A DNA stretch of 64,000 nucleotides from Lysobacterales bacterium (lineage in GTDB: Bacteria > Pseudomonadota > Gammaproteobacteria > Xanthomonadales > SZUA-5). The notes below the pieces were generated by a model, which ran no database searches, was not told the origin of the DNA, and was given only the letters and a program-made list of their open reading frames with translations. Positions 36,046 through 45,534 of the stretch are shown piece by piece. Position 1 is the first letter of the stretch, and each line of letters begins with the position of its first letter. Made by a program: the position numbers and the translations under genes. The stretch lies in contig JALHRS010000007.1 in assembly GCA_022841325.1 (NCBI GenBank), forward strand, positions 1 to 64,000. Direction: 5' to 3'.

Positions 36046-37209
36046 CTACAAACCGTAGCGGCGCATCAATTCCTCGCGCCTTTCCGGATCGAAGTTGATG
36101 CGCTCGATGTCATCGCCGACCAGCTCCAGCAAGCGTCGATCCATGACCTTGAACCACAGACTCGGGACATAGGCCAGCAGGAACATGCCGAAATAGCCGC
36201 TGGGCAGCTGCGGCAGATGGTCGAAGGTGCGCAGCGACTGATAGCGCCGGGTGGCGTGGGCATGATGATCGGAATGGCGTTGCAGGTGAAACAGCGCCCA
36301 GTTCGACACAATATGGTTGCTGTTCCAGGAATGCTGCGGCTTGCAGGCTTCAAAGCGTCCATCCGCGAGCTGCTTGCGGGCAATGCCGTAGTGCTCGATG
36401 TAGTTGGCGCTGGTCAGCTGGAAGTTGGCCCAGAACGACGCCAGCAGCAGGAAGGGCAGCACCGCGATCCCCAGCCACAGCATCAGCGTCAGCCACAGCC
36501 CGGCGGTGATCAGCGTGGTTTGCACGATGTCGTTGTGCAGACTCCACCAGGGCTTGCCCAGACTCGCCATGCGCTCGGCTTCCAGCGCCCAGCCACGGCG
36601 CCAGGCGCCCGGCATTTCCCGCAACAGGAATCGATAGATGGACTCGCCCAGACGCGAGGAGGCCGGATCGGCCGGTGTCGCCACATCACGGTGATGGCCG
36701 CGGTTGTGTTCGACGTAGAAATGACCGTAGCCGGTGGGCGCCAGCACCAGCTTGGCCAGCCAGCGCTCCAGGGCCTCGCGCTTGTGCCCGAGTTCATGGC
36801 CGACATTGATGCAGAAACCGCCAACCACGCCGGTGGACAGCGCCACCGCCAGCCAGCCGTGCCAGGGCAGTTCGCGGCTGCTGACAAACCAGGCAGCAAA
36901 GATGAACTCGGCCCACAGCATCGGCACCAGCAGCCAGGTGATCACGCGGTAGTAGCGATCGGCTTCCAGCGCCGGCACCGCGGATTCGGGCGGGTTGCTC
37001 TGATCCACGCCCATCAGATAATCGAATATCGGCAGGAACAGATAGACCAGCGCGATCGGCAGCCACAGCAAGCGCACATCACCAAGCGCCAGGTACAGCA
37101 GCGGCCCGGCGCCCACCAATGCCGGCACCGCCAGCGACAGCAACCAGGCATAGCGCTTGCGGTCATGGTAGGACTGGCTGTCATCCAGTGGCCGGGTCAT
37201 CGTGGTCAC
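36046..37209 (-). CDS. alkB: Alkane 1-monooxygenase
   Basis: Membrane di-iron enzyme that hydroxylates medium- to long-chain alkanes at the terminal carbon, using rubredoxin. The 387 aa carry the histidine boxes: HELGH (138-142), EHNRGHH (167-173), NYIEHYG and LQRHSDHHAHATRRYQ. Six hydrophobic segments fit the family. The GTG at 37209 lies six bases after AAGGAG; the ATG three codons later is the alternative, and longer starts are unsupported. No rubredoxin gene is visible here. A divergent AraC regulator suggests induction by substrate. The stop adjoins the tandem array. Confidence 0.95.
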   Translation of the reverse strand: MTTMTRPLDDSQSYHDRKRYAWLLSLAVPALVGAGPLLYLALGDVRLLWLPIALVYLFLPIFDYLMGVDQSNPPESAVPALEADRYYRVITWLLVPMLWAEFIFAAWFVSSRELPWHGWLAVALSTGVVGGFCINVGHELGHKREALERWLAKLVLAPTGYGHFYVEHNRGHHRDVATPADPASSRLGESIYRFLLREMPGAWRRGWALEAERMASLGKPWWSLHNDIVQTTLITAGLWLTLMLWLGIAVLPFLLLASFWANFQLTSANYIEHYGIARKQLADGRFEACKPQHSWNSNHIVSNWALFHLQRHSDHHAHATRRYQSLRTFDHLPQLPSGYFGMFLLAYVPSLWFKVMDRRLLELVGDDIERINFDPERREELMRRYGL

Positions 37210-37366
37210 GAGCTTCTCCTTGTGGGCAGGCACAGACGCATCAGCGCAGACCGCTCCGAGCCTGATCGAAGCTTGGCGCAGAGCCTGGTCATGAGCCACC
37301 GCCCAAGCTGGCAGAGAGTCGTCATTTTGTGCCACGATCGCATTCCCCAAGACCCGCACGTCCCTG

Positions 37367-38407
37367 ATGGCAACCAGTCCCGTGCAATCGGCCCTGCACC
37401 CGGTCTACGCCAGGCTGCTCGGCGTGCTGCTGGCTCGTCGCGGCATCGACACCGAGGCCTTGCTGAGCGCCGCGCAGCTCACCCACAGTGAGTTGCGGCA
37501 GGACACGCTGCTGCCCTACGCCCCGATCGAGCGCCTGATCCTGGGGGCCATCGAGGCCAGCGGCTGTCCCTGGCTGGGCCTGGAGTTCGGCGCCGCTGCC
37601 CAGATTCACACCCACGGTCTGGTCGGCAACGCCACCATTGCCAGTGCCACGCTGGATGCAGCGCTGCGCACCCTCGCCCGCTTCGCCAGCCTGCGCACCG
37701 GACTGCTTCGTTTCGATATCCGCCGCGGCAGCCACAGCACCGAGGTGCGCATCCTGCCGCAACTGCCGCTGGGTGCTGCAGCGCCCTTTGTTCACGACGC
37801 CATGCTGGTGATTCTGGAGCGCATGCTGCAGAGCTTGTCGCCGACCCCATTGCGGATTGCCCGATACACCCTGCCCTACGCCGCACCGGCATGGTCCGCG
37901 CGCTACCGCGAACATCTCTCCGGCGAACTCGCCTTCGAGCCCGCCTCGATGGCCTGCATGGAATTCGACAATCTGTCCCTGGACAGCGATTGCCTGACGG
38001 CAGACCCACAAGCCTGTGCCCAGGCGACCCTGGAGTGCGCGCGCCAGCTGGACCTGGCGAACGCCGAGCCCGGACTTGCCAGCCGCATCCGCAGCCTGCT
38101 GGCCGGGAGCGATCCACAGCTGCCGCTGGCCGAAGACGTGGCCCGCAAGCTCCATCTGTCCCCACGCAGTCTGTATCGACACCTGAAGGCCATCGGTCTG
38201 AGCTACCAGCAACTGGTCGACGAACATCGGCTGGAGCGTGCCCGCTGGTTGCTGGTACATACCGAGCTGCCAGTCGAGCGCATCGCCGAACGCCTCGGCT
38301 ATGCCGACAGCTCCAATTTCAGCCGCACTTTCAGGCGCTGGACGGGAGCGACGCCACGCGAGTTTCGGCAGGGAGCGCAAGCTTCGGCGGAGCCGGGGCT
38401 GCCGTAG
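37367..38407 (+). CDS. AraC-family transcriptional regulator
   Basis: A 346-aa regulator. The N-terminal two thirds match the arabinose-binding-like domain of the OruR/ArgR group (LEFGAAAQIHTHGLVGNATIAS). The C-terminal domain has two helix-turn-helix motifs: EDVARKLHLSPRSLYRHLKAIG and VERIAERLGYADSSNFSRTFRRWTG-type sequence. It is transcribed away from alkB with about 157 bp between start codons, the classic arrangement for a regulator of alkane oxidation. Confidence 0.92.
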   Translation: MATSPVQSALHPVYARLLGVLLARRGIDTEALLSAAQLTHSELRQDTLLPYAPIERLILGAIEASGCPWLGLEFGAAAQIHTHGLVGNATIASATLDAALRTLARFASLRTGLLRFDIRRGSHSTEVRILPQLPLGAAAPFVHDAMLVILERMLQSLSPTPLRIARYTLPYAAPAWSARYREHLSGELAFEPASMACMEFDNLSLDSDCLTADPQACAQATLECARQLDLANAEPGLASRIRSLLAGSDPQLPLAEDVARKLHLSPRSLYRHLKAIGLSYQQLVDEHRLERARWLLVHTELPVERIAERLGYADSSNFSRTFRRWTGATPREFRQGAQASAEPGLP

Positions 38408-38472
38408 GTCCGGACTTGTCTGGATGCTTCCCAACGGCTGAGCGAAGAGCGTCCAGACAAGTCTGGACCTAC
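38404..38472. repeat. Palindrome downstream of the AraC gene
   Basis: The arms gtaggtccggacttgtctgga and its near-exact complement enclose a 25-bp centre. The same family occurs at 18938-18965. It probably ends the araC-type transcript or is a REP element. The right end partly overlaps the gene's last codons. Confidence 0.7.
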
Positions 38473-38634
38473 AACAGCGGGCGGCCGACGTCTACGCCGC
38501 GAACTGCAAGTACCCGAACTTCTCTGTCAGCTGAATGCCAGTTGCATCAGCACGATGCGTGTGTCTTCCGGCACGGCTGCGGGTGCCGTGGACAGGACTA
38601 GCATCGGCGCACCTTACATGGAGTTACAGTCATC

Positions 38635-39177
38635 ATGCGTCGAGCTATTGCCGCAATCCTGCTGACCACCCTGTTCACCGCCCCGGCCTTTGCCGAAACC
38701 AATGTCTACGCCGGCCTGCGCGTTGGCTCCAACCTCGACGGCCGCTTCGATGACGCTGGCGGCAAGCTCGACACCGACACCCCGTTCGGTGGCTACCTGG
38801 GCTGGAACATCAATCCCAATCTGGCCATCGAGTTCGCTGCCACCAATCTGGGCAGCAGCCAGCGCAGCGATATTGCTGACGGCGGTTTCGATGTCGATGG
38901 TGCGCTCTACCAGCTCGGCGTGGTCGGCAGCTTCCCGCTGTCGGAGCAGTTCAATCTGCTCGCCGGCGTCGGCGGATTCCGTCTGAACGAAGACGGCGAC
39001 GGCTCCAGCATCGCCGGCCCGATCAGCGTCGATTTCGGCGACACCGGCGTCTACGCCGAGGTCGGCGGGCGCTTCCAGCTCAATCCCCAGTGGGCCCTGC
39101 GCGCCAGCTACACCTGGTTCGATTTCGAATCCGGCAGCGACGGCAATTTCTGGGGCGGCGTTGAACTCAAGTTCTGA
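38635..39177 (+). CDS. Small outer-membrane beta-barrel protein
   Basis: A 180-aa protein with a signal peptide (IAAILLTTLFTAPAFA). The mature sequence alternates as in eight-stranded barrels of the OmpA/OmpX type: TNVYAGLRVG, FGGYLGWNINPNLAIEFAAT, YQLGVVGSFPLSEQF, VYAEVGGRFQLNPQWALRASY, and ends with phenylalanine (WGGVELKF), the usual outer-membrane insertion signal. Function unknown; the neighbours give no clue. Confidence 0.8.
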   Translation: MRRAIAAILLTTLFTAPAFAETNVYAGLRVGSNLDGRFDDAGGKLDTDTPFGGYLGWNINPNLAIEFAATNLGSSQRSDIADGGFDVDGALYQLGVVGSFPLSEQFNLLAGVGGFRLNEDGDGSSIAGPISVDFGDTGVYAEVGGRFQLNPQWALRASYTWFDFESGSDGNFWGGVELKF

Positions 39178-39675
39178 CCCCGGACAGATGTAGCCCGGGG
39201 TGCCGCGCAGCGGTTCCCCGGGGCTGTTCGGCTCTGTGGCGCAACCGGATTCCGGATCACTTGAAGCGCCCTCTGAGCGCGACTGCCAATCCGAGCATCC
39301 AGCACGATGGCAGATCCGAAGCGGCCTTGTGGAGGGACGCGCGCCTGCGCGGCCGCTCTTGATCTCCCGCCACACCAAATCGGCGCCGCAGCGCGGCGCC
39401 CTCCACAACAGCGGCACGAACAACCCAGGACGAAGTGCACTTGGGTAGAGCCCCGGTGAGCCGCTACGCGGCACACCAGGCTACGCGCTGCCACAGCAAA
39501 GCGGCGCCGCAGCGCGGCGCCCTCCATGCCAGCGGCACGAACCACCCGGAATGGCGTGCACCTGGAGCCATCGGTTTCGTCAACGACTGCACGGCGACCT
39601 TGAACGGACCTCCAGCCCTGCACTCACCGCCCCGAGCGTCTATGCTCCTCGGCTTTGTTGGCGCGGACTCCAGGC
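39178..39675. repeat. Intergenic REP-like repeats
   Basis: No gene visible. There are two copies, about 121 bp apart (near 39381 and 39501), of cggcgccgcagcgcggcgcc, each followed by a similar ccctccac/agcggcacgaac stretch, and two pieces of a gtagcccgggg-type palindrome (near 39188 and in reverse near 39445). Confidence 0.6.
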
Positions 39676-40491
39676 ATGGCAACTCGTATCGCATTCATCG
39701 GTGGCGGCAATATGGCCCGCAGTCTGATCGGCGGGCTGATTCGCCAGGGCCGCAGCCGCGATTCCATCCACGTGGCCGAGCCGAACGCGGCGCTGCGCGA
39801 CGCGCTGGCGCAGGATTTCGGCGTGATGACCCACGGCGACAATCTGGCCGCCGCGCTGACCTGCGACATCTGGGTGCTGGCGGTGAAGCCTCAGGTGATG
39901 TCGCAGGTGCTGGCGCAACTGGCGCCGGCGGCGACCGACCGGGCGCCTCTGGTGGTCTCGATTGCCGCAGGTGTCACCCACGCCAGCATGGCCGCCGCCC
40001 TGGGCGCCTGCGCACGGGTGGTCCGCACCATGCCCAATACGCCGGCGATGATCGGTGCCGGCATCACCGGCCTATACGCGGATGCCGATGTGGGTGAAGA
40101 CGAGCGCTTGCTGGTCGAGCAACTGCTCGCCACCGCCGGCGCCACGGTCTGGATCCGTGACGAGGCGCAGATGGATGCGGTGACTGCGGTGTCGGGCAGC
40201 GGGCCAGCCTATTTCTTCCTGCTGATCGAAAGCCTGATTGCCGCCGGCGTGAAGCAGGGCCTGCCGCCGGAGACTGCGGCGACACTGGCCAAGCACACGG
40301 CACTGGGCGCCGCGCGGATGACGCTGGAGTCCAGCGAGCCGCCGGAGATCCTGCGTCAGCGCGTGACCTCGCCGGGCGGGACCACCGCTGCGGCGCTCGA
40401 CACCTTTGCCGCGGGCGGCTTTGCCGAACTGGTCGATGCTGCCGTCGCTGCCGCCACCCGGCGCGGTCGCGAACTGGCACAAGGAGGCTGA
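39676..40491 (+). CDS. proC: Pyrroline-5-carboxylate reductase
   Basis: Last step of proline synthesis: reduces pyrroline-5-carboxylate with NAD(P)H. The 271 aa have the nucleotide-binding IAFIGGGNMARSLIGG at the start, VRTMPNTPAMIGAG in the middle, and the P5C-reductase signature near TSPGGTTAAALDTF. The ATG at 39676 is preferred because it begins the Rossmann strand. A yggT gene follows by five bases. Confidence 0.96.
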   Translation: MATRIAFIGGGNMARSLIGGLIRQGRSRDSIHVAEPNAALRDALAQDFGVMTHGDNLAAALTCDIWVLAVKPQVMSQVLAQLAPAATDRAPLVVSIAAGVTHASMAAALGACARVVRTMPNTPAMIGAGITGLYADADVGEDERLLVEQLLATAGATVWIRDEAQMDAVTAVSGSGPAYFFLLIESLIAAGVKQGLPPETAATLAKHTALGAARMTLESSEPPEILRQRVTSPGGTTAAALDTFAAGGFAELVDAAVAAATRRGRELAQGG

Positions 40492-40495
40492 ACCC

Positions 40496-41047
40496 ATGGG
40501 CTACATGATCTACAGCTACCTGATCCAGTTCCTGTTCTGGATTCCGTTGACCATCCTGTTCCTGCGTATCGCACTGCCGCTGGTGCGGGCGCCGTTCTCA
40601 GACCCGCTGGTGGGCTGGGTCTATTCGGTGACGACGCCAGTGCTGCAACCTATCGAGCGGCTCGTGCCACGCTGGCGCAATCTCAGTCTGGCAGCGGTGC
40701 TGGTGTTCTGGCTGGTGGCCAGTCTCGAACAGGCACTACTGATGCTGTTCAGTGGCCACATCCTGATCTGGCTGCTGAATGGGCTGGCCGGCGCCATCAG
40801 CTTCGCGCTCGGATTCATGATCGTGGTGATCTTTGTCTGGGTGCTGTTCACCTTCTTCCAGCCCCGCGCTGGTTCCTCGATCGTGTCCATCGTCCAGCGA
40901 CTCTCCAGCCCGATCTGCAATGCCTTCCGTCGCCGCATTCCTGCCGTTGGCCCCTTCGACCTGTCCCCTGCTCTGGCGATCCTGACGTTAACCATCCTGC
41001 GGCTGATCCTGCCCTCGGTGATTTTCGCGCTGGCGGCAAAGCTCTGA
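40496..41047 (+). CDS. YggT family membrane protein
   Basis: A 183-aa integral membrane protein made of two related halves, each with paired hydrophobic segments; PFSDPLVGWVYSVTTPVLQPIERLVP and the corresponding RLSSPICNAFRRRIPAVGPFDLSPALAI stretch are typical. YggT proteins neighbour proC in many bacteria; the role is unclear, with osmotic or potassium-linked functions suggested. AAGGAGG eight bases upstream of the ATG supports the start. Confidence 0.9.
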   Translation: MGYMIYSYLIQFLFWIPLTILFLRIALPLVRAPFSDPLVGWVYSVTTPVLQPIERLVPRWRNLSLAAVLVFWLVASLEQALLMLFSGHILIWLLNGLAGAISFALGFMIVVIFVWVLFTFFQPRAGSSIVSIVQRLSSPICNAFRRRIPAVGPFDLSPALAILTLTILRLILPSVIFALAAKL

Positions 41048-41179
41048 CCAGCGAGAAGGCGTCGGCAACTCCGAATCGCATTCCTCACGAGCCTGCCGGG
41101 CGCGGGGAATCCGTCTAGATTCGAAACACCAGACGCAAAGCCTTACAATCGCAAAAAAATCTCAACCAGGAGTCAAACC

Positions 41180-42886
41180 ATGATGCTCAGCACCCGCCGC
41201 GCCCTGCTCGTGGCGTCCATCGCATTCGGCCTGGCCGCGTGCGGCAAGGATGAGGCCACCGACCAGCTCTCCTAGTTGCCTGCCGATACGCCCTATGTGA
41301 TGGCCAATCGGATCGTGGTCCCGAAGGCTGTCACCGAAGCCTGGATGAGCATGTATGGCGACAATTTCGGCGACACCTACAAGGATCTCGTCGAAGATCA
41401 GCAAATGAAGGACATCGAGGGCGAAATGGGCGTTTGGTTGCGCGCCAGCCTGCCGGAATTCGCCAACATGACTTCGATTGACGGCATCGAAGGGCTGGGT
41501 CTCAGCGTAGAGGCGCGCATCGCCCTCTATGGCTACGGCTTGATGCCGGTGTATCGCCTTGAACTGGCAGATGCCAAGCGCTTCACCGAGACCGTCGCCC
41601 GCATCGAGAAGCGCGCCGGCAAGACGTTGGCCAAGCGCAAGATCGACGACGTCGAACTGTGGCAGTTCAGCGATGACAAGGCCACCGTGCTGTTCGGGCC
41701 GATAGGGCAATTCCTGGTCATGACCGTGGCTCCGGTCGATGCGGACGAAGCGCGTCTGAAAGCCCAGCTCGGTCTCACCATGCCCGAGTCTTCACTGGCC
41801 AAGACCGGTGGTCTCGAAGCCCTGGACAAACAGTATGGCTACGACGGCCACCTGTCGGGTTACGTCGACATCCGCGGCCTGGCCCAGCGCCTGAGCGGCC
41901 GCAACCAGGATGACAATGCCGTCATCACCGCCTTTGGTGGCGAGATTCCGAAGCTGTCCGATGCCTGCGCGTCAGAACTCGACAGCATCACCCAGAAGTT
42001 TCCGCGCATGGTCTTCGGCACCACCGATTTCAGCGCGAAGCACCTGAAGTTCAATGGCATGGTGGAAATGGAGCAGGCACTGGCGACTTCCATGCAGAAA
42101 CTGTCCGCGCCCATTCCGGGTGCCGACAGCACCGATCCGATGATGTTCCGCATGGCGCTTTCGGTCGACCTGCCGGAAACCGTGCGTTTCCTTGGCGGCG
42201 TTGCCGACAGCATCGCGGCCGAACCTTTTCAGTGCGAAGAACTGGCTGATCTGAATGCCAGTGCGGCCGAAATGAAGCAGAACCTCGCCAATCCGGGCCT
42301 GGCCATGGCCGGCGCCATGACCGCCATTCATCTGGGCGTGCGTACGCTGAAGGTCGAACCGGGTGCCAGCATGCCCAGCGAGTTGTCGGCCTTCGCCACG
42401 CTGGGCTCGACCTCGCCGGTGATGCTCTGGGGCTTCGCCCAGCAGGGTGTACCGGCGCTGGCCAAGGTTCAGATCTCGACTGATGGCAAGATTGTCGCCC
42501 TGCCGGCCGACGCGCTGCCGCTGCCGATGCCGCTGGAACTGAAGGCGATCATGACCGACAAGAGCTTCGGCGTGGCGACCAGCGATATCGCCGATGCCAG
42601 CTTCACCGCAGCAGCGACGATGCCCGCCAACAAGGACGGGACGATCCTGCGCTATGGCATCTCCGGAGACATCTTCAAGTTGATCGCCGCCAACATGCCC
42701 GAAGCGGACGTCGATGCTGAAGCGGATGCCGATGGCGATGAAGCCAAGGCCAAGGCCAAGGCCAAGGAAACCGAGGATGCCCGCAAGATGTTGACGAGCA
42801 TGGGCGAGCACCTGGACCAGGTCGACGTGCGTCTGGGCCTGACCGACAAGGGCATTGTCTTCAGCGAAGAAGTCACGCTGAAGTAA
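41180..42886 (+). pseudogene. Lipoprotein gene interrupted by an in-frame amber codon
   Basis: The frame starts at an ATG at 41180 (a purine-rich caggag precedes it) and encodes a lipoprotein signal: TRRALLVASIAFGLAAC, with the cysteine as lipobox residue. After GKDEATDQLS comes TAG at 41273-41275, and the same frame then continues without interruption for 537 codons (LPADTPYVMANRIVVP...). The full product would be about 568 aa. A single C-to-T change of a glutamine codon would explain the stop. The long product resembles uncharacterised Xanthomonadales lipoproteins with a repeated beta-rich domain. It may be a recent pseudogene, a sequencing error, or a gene read through by a suppressor. Confidence 0.75.
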
Positions 42887-43002
42887 GCCCAGGATCAGCA
42901 AGCACCCCCTTCTCCTGCTACAGGAGAAGCGGGGACTGGCACGGAGCAATCAGAGCCGAAACCTGTGGGACTCTGGCCGGCCGGCAGCAGGAGCACGGTC
43001 CA

Positions 43003-43149
43003 GAGGCTGATGAAGCCACCGCTGAGGAAGCCGAATGTGGCTGTAAGATTATGGTCGGCATGGGCGAGAACGCCGATCACTTCACCGCAAGCATGCATCT
43101 GAAAGCGCGCGGCATCAAAATGGTGCAGGAAGGTATGTTGAAGCAATTG
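43003..43149 (+). pseudogene. Decayed fragment of a paralogue of the lipoprotein
   Basis: The translated stretch EADEATAEEAECGCKIMVGM, continuing GENADHFTASMHLKARGIKM, matches the C-terminal end of the neighbouring lipoprotein (ETEDARKMLTSMGEHLDQVD, then VRLGLTDKGIVFSEE) at many positions, in the same order. No start or upstream part remains. The frame stays open to 43275 but loses protein character. It is most likely the remnant of a tandem duplicate. Confidence 0.5.
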
Positions 43150-43422
43150 CACATGGGTCGCCGGCCAGATCGGTCTGGCGATTGCAGACGCCGTAGGCGC
43201 AGGCACCTAACGCTCCGCAGCCTTGGCGGGTTCGGACACGTCCGTGCTCATAGGATGCGGTCTAGCGGCACTTAGGCTCTGATACTCCCGAGTGCAAGGA
43301 AAGGCAGTCCATCTTTTGCGCGAGCAAGCGCGTAGCCCACAGAAGTTGGTCGTCCAAGCAAGATGGAAATACTGACATCTAGGTGAACCAATGCCCGCCA
43401 GGAGAAGAGGTGCTCCGATCAG

Positions 43423-43992
43423 CTATTTCGCCAGTTCGAATACTTCCATCCAATAAGACACAATGTTCTCAGGGTTACCTTCGCTCGCCAGTCGCATTAG
43501 CGACTGATATCTGTCTCGCTCGTGCAGAAAAACTCGAAAAAAATTCGAAACTCGTTCAAGATCAACGAGAAGCGAAAATAGCGCTCGAGCCCAGATCAAC
43601 CGGCCAATGCGACCATTTCCATCGGAAAATGGATGGATCATCATCAAATAAGCGCCGGTTTTCGCTGCCGCGCAAACTCTTGCGCTCGGCGATGCGGAGT
43701 TCTCCGTAGTTCGAAGATCCGCCCTGGCCGCACGCAACAGCGAGTTTACTCTCGTAGCACTTGGCAATGCCACACCACCCACCGCGCCATATGTCGTTCG
43801 CCAGCCTATCGTTTGACGCGTGGCGTCTGAAATTGAGGCGCGCATCTCTTCCAGCTCGCATTTCTCGAGCAACTTGAACATCGAATCTACCGGAGTTATT
43901 GCCAAGTGGGCAAAGCTCATACTTGAACTCAAGGCTCTTCCCGCAGAATACGGATCAAGAATCCACTGGCCTGTAGAGCACAACTTACTCAT
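43423..43992 (-). CDS. Fic domain protein
   Basis: A 189-aa protein with the complete Fic motif HPFSDGNGRIGR (H120 to R131), which transfers AMP or another phosphate-containing group to a target side chain. The histidine, acidic residue and final arginine are all present, so catalysis is plausible. The preceding segment GWRTTYGAVGGVALPSATRV forms the flap. I cannot find a clear inhibitory (S/T)xxxE(G/N) helix, so self-control is unclear. It is 18 bp downstream of an unknown membrane-anchored protein, in an AT-richer patch, suggesting horizontal origin. Targets could be host proteins or competitors. Confidence 0.88.
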   Translation of the reverse strand: MSKLCSTGQWILDPYSAGRALSSSMSFAHLAITPVDSMFKLLEKCELEEMRASISDATRQTIGWRTTYGAVGGVALPSATRVNSLLRAARADLRTTENSASPSARVCAAAKTGAYLMMIHPFSDGNGRIGRLIWARALFSLLVDLERVSNFFRVFLHERDRYQSLMRLASEGNPENIVSYWMEVFELAK

Positions 43993-44010
43993 ACCCTAAG
44001 AATTGAACGA

Positions 44011-44850
44011 TCAAGGATTGCGGGGCGTGGGCGGCACCCACCCGTCGGCCCCGGGTGAAGCTGCAACAACCACGTTGGGCCGTTGCCGGTAGGTCATCGG
44101 TCGTCCCCCAGCGCTAATTTGAGCAGCATTAGCAGAAGCTAAAAATTCTTGAGCGCCGGCGATTTCAAACAAGTGGTAGTTAAACGGTGGGCGATTGCCG
44201 AGCATTCTCTCAATACCACGGTCTCCTACCAAGATTCCGTCCAAAACCATACGCCGCATTAGATCGGTGTCTTGTTCACCAATCGGTTTCGCCAATTCCC
44301 TCATGAGCCGCAGCCTAGCTGCAAACGCTGAACCTCTAGCCGCAATCGTCTCGAGCCTATCTGCATCGTCCGGTGCATTTCGCTGCCACAAGGCAGCTGC
44401 GCAACGGTTATCATCCAACATCGTCGTGGGGTCGCGCCTGCTACATTCGATTGTCGGGTCCAATGCTTGCTGAAGGTCGTTGGTGGTAGGCCAGCCATGC
44501 TCATCGAGCCAAGCCGCGTCATCAGCACTCGTCGGGGTCAGCATAGCCTCGATTGGATCGGCGATTGCCGCCAAAGCGTTTGGACTAGAGATGACCTGCC
44601 GTCCTTGCGGTCGCACGAATGTAGCCACCGACATTTCGTCGGCAGGCATATCCTGCAAAGCGTGCTGACTGCTGTGGCCGACATCCCCTTCGTCCGCGGC
44701 ACTCGCCGGCCTTTCGACCCTCGTTTGCACTGACGCCCCCGAGGATTCGTCCAATTGCTTGTGTGCAGCAAGCCACCAAGCGCCCGAAAGCATCGCCGTG
44801 ACTATCGTCACAGCGAGCAACTTAGCCGCCATGCGGTTCAAAACTGACAT
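44011..44850 (-). CDS. Unknown membrane-anchored protein
   Basis: A 279-aa protein with an N-terminal hydrophobic segment (LLAVTIVTAMLSGAWWLAA), which serves as signal anchor or uncleaved signal. The rest is soluble with no recognised domain; the middle is helical (DADRLETIAARGSAFAARLRL) and the end is proline-rich (GWVPPTPRNP). An internal ATG six codons in is another possible start. It overlaps the gene before by 13 bp and lies 18 bp from the Fic gene, so three genes form one transcription unit. Function unknown. Confidence 0.65.
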   Translation of the reverse strand: MSVLNRMAAKLLAVTIVTAMLSGAWWLAAHKQLDESSGASVQTRVERPASAADEGDVGHSSQHALQDMPADEMSVATFVRPQGRQVISSPNALAAIADPIEAMLTPTSADDAAWLDEHGWPTTNDLQQALDPTIECSRRDPTTMLDDNRCAAALWQRNAPDDADRLETIAARGSAFAARLRLMRELAKPIGEQDTDLMRRMVLDGILVGDRGIERMLGNRPPFNYHLFEIAGAQEFLASANAAQISAGGRPMTYRQRPNVVVAASPGADGWVPPTPRNP

Positions 44851-45461
44851 CCATGCTCGTTTAACATTGCCTGGAACTCATAGCACATCGTCACAGATTG
44901 CTGCCGAATATACCATATATTTGTCTGCGGAGAGATCAGTCCGCCCGAGAGCCCCGAAACATCCGTACCTAGGCAATCGATTCGCGCCTGATCAACATGC
45001 ATCGTTATCATATTGCCACGAAGGCCCAGGTCGTGAATGGCTTCTTGAGCCCATGTCTGCGTCATTGACTCGGATTCACAGACTTGCGTTGCTTCTCTCA
45101 AGGCATCCGCATTGCACGAGGACTGACCGCGCACGCTATAGCAGGACATCACATTCTGAATAGCCGACGTAAAACTAGCGCCTGTAATCCCCGTTGCGAC
45201 CGCGGCCAAATGCTCTGGCATATTGACGAAGTTCACAATGACACCCGGTGACTGTCCATCCATTAACAAATCACACAGTTGGGCCTCGTACTCCGCCTCG
45301 AGGACAGGACACAAGATGGCATTAGGTGGCGGCTGGGAACCCTCGGGAGACGTCTCATCAGGAATGAATACCCAAGTCATTCCAACGTGCCCACCCCAGG
45401 ACCAAAAGCCGTAAGCATGGCCCGACACCGGGTGGCACCGAATCCGAGAATTGTCTAACAA
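44838..45461 (-). CDS. Unknown cysteine-rich protein, possibly N-truncated
   Basis: A 207-aa frame from a TTG at 45461. It contains nine cysteines and a tryptophan-rich beginning (SGHAYGFWSWGGHVGMTWVF), which suggest a disulfide-bonded exported protein, but no signal peptide precedes it. The frame is open for another 13 codons upstream (reading ...GCDCASTWSL) with no ATG, GTG or TTG before the stop, so the true N-terminus may be missing. It starts about 75 bp after greA ends. No family recognised. It overlaps the next gene by 13 bp. Confidence 0.55.
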   Translation of the reverse strand: MLDNSRIRCHPVSGHAYGFWSWGGHVGMTWVFIPDETSPEGSQPPPNAILCPVLEAEYEAQLCDLLMDGQSPGVIVNFVNMPEHLAAVATGITGASFTSAIQNVMSCYSVRGQSSCNADALREATQVCESESMTQTWAQEAIHDLGLRGNMITMHVDQARIDCLGTDVSGLSGGLISPQTNIWYIRQQSVTMCYEFQAMLNEHGCQF

Positions 45462-45534
45462 TGACCATGTGCTGGCGCAATCGCAACCCGGAACTGATCA
45501 GCCCGAGGAGTCGCCGCCATCACAAGCTCCTACA

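Noticed and set aside
35638..37491. 617-codon open frame across the tandem array and antisense to alkB
   Set aside because: It combines non-coding repeats with the complement of alkB; the repeat keeps every frame open and no protein-like domain appears.
41273..41275. Programmed stop-codon recoding (pyrrolysine) in the lipoprotein
   Set aside because: No pyl genes or characteristic downstream structure are visible; a point mutation or sequencing error is simpler.
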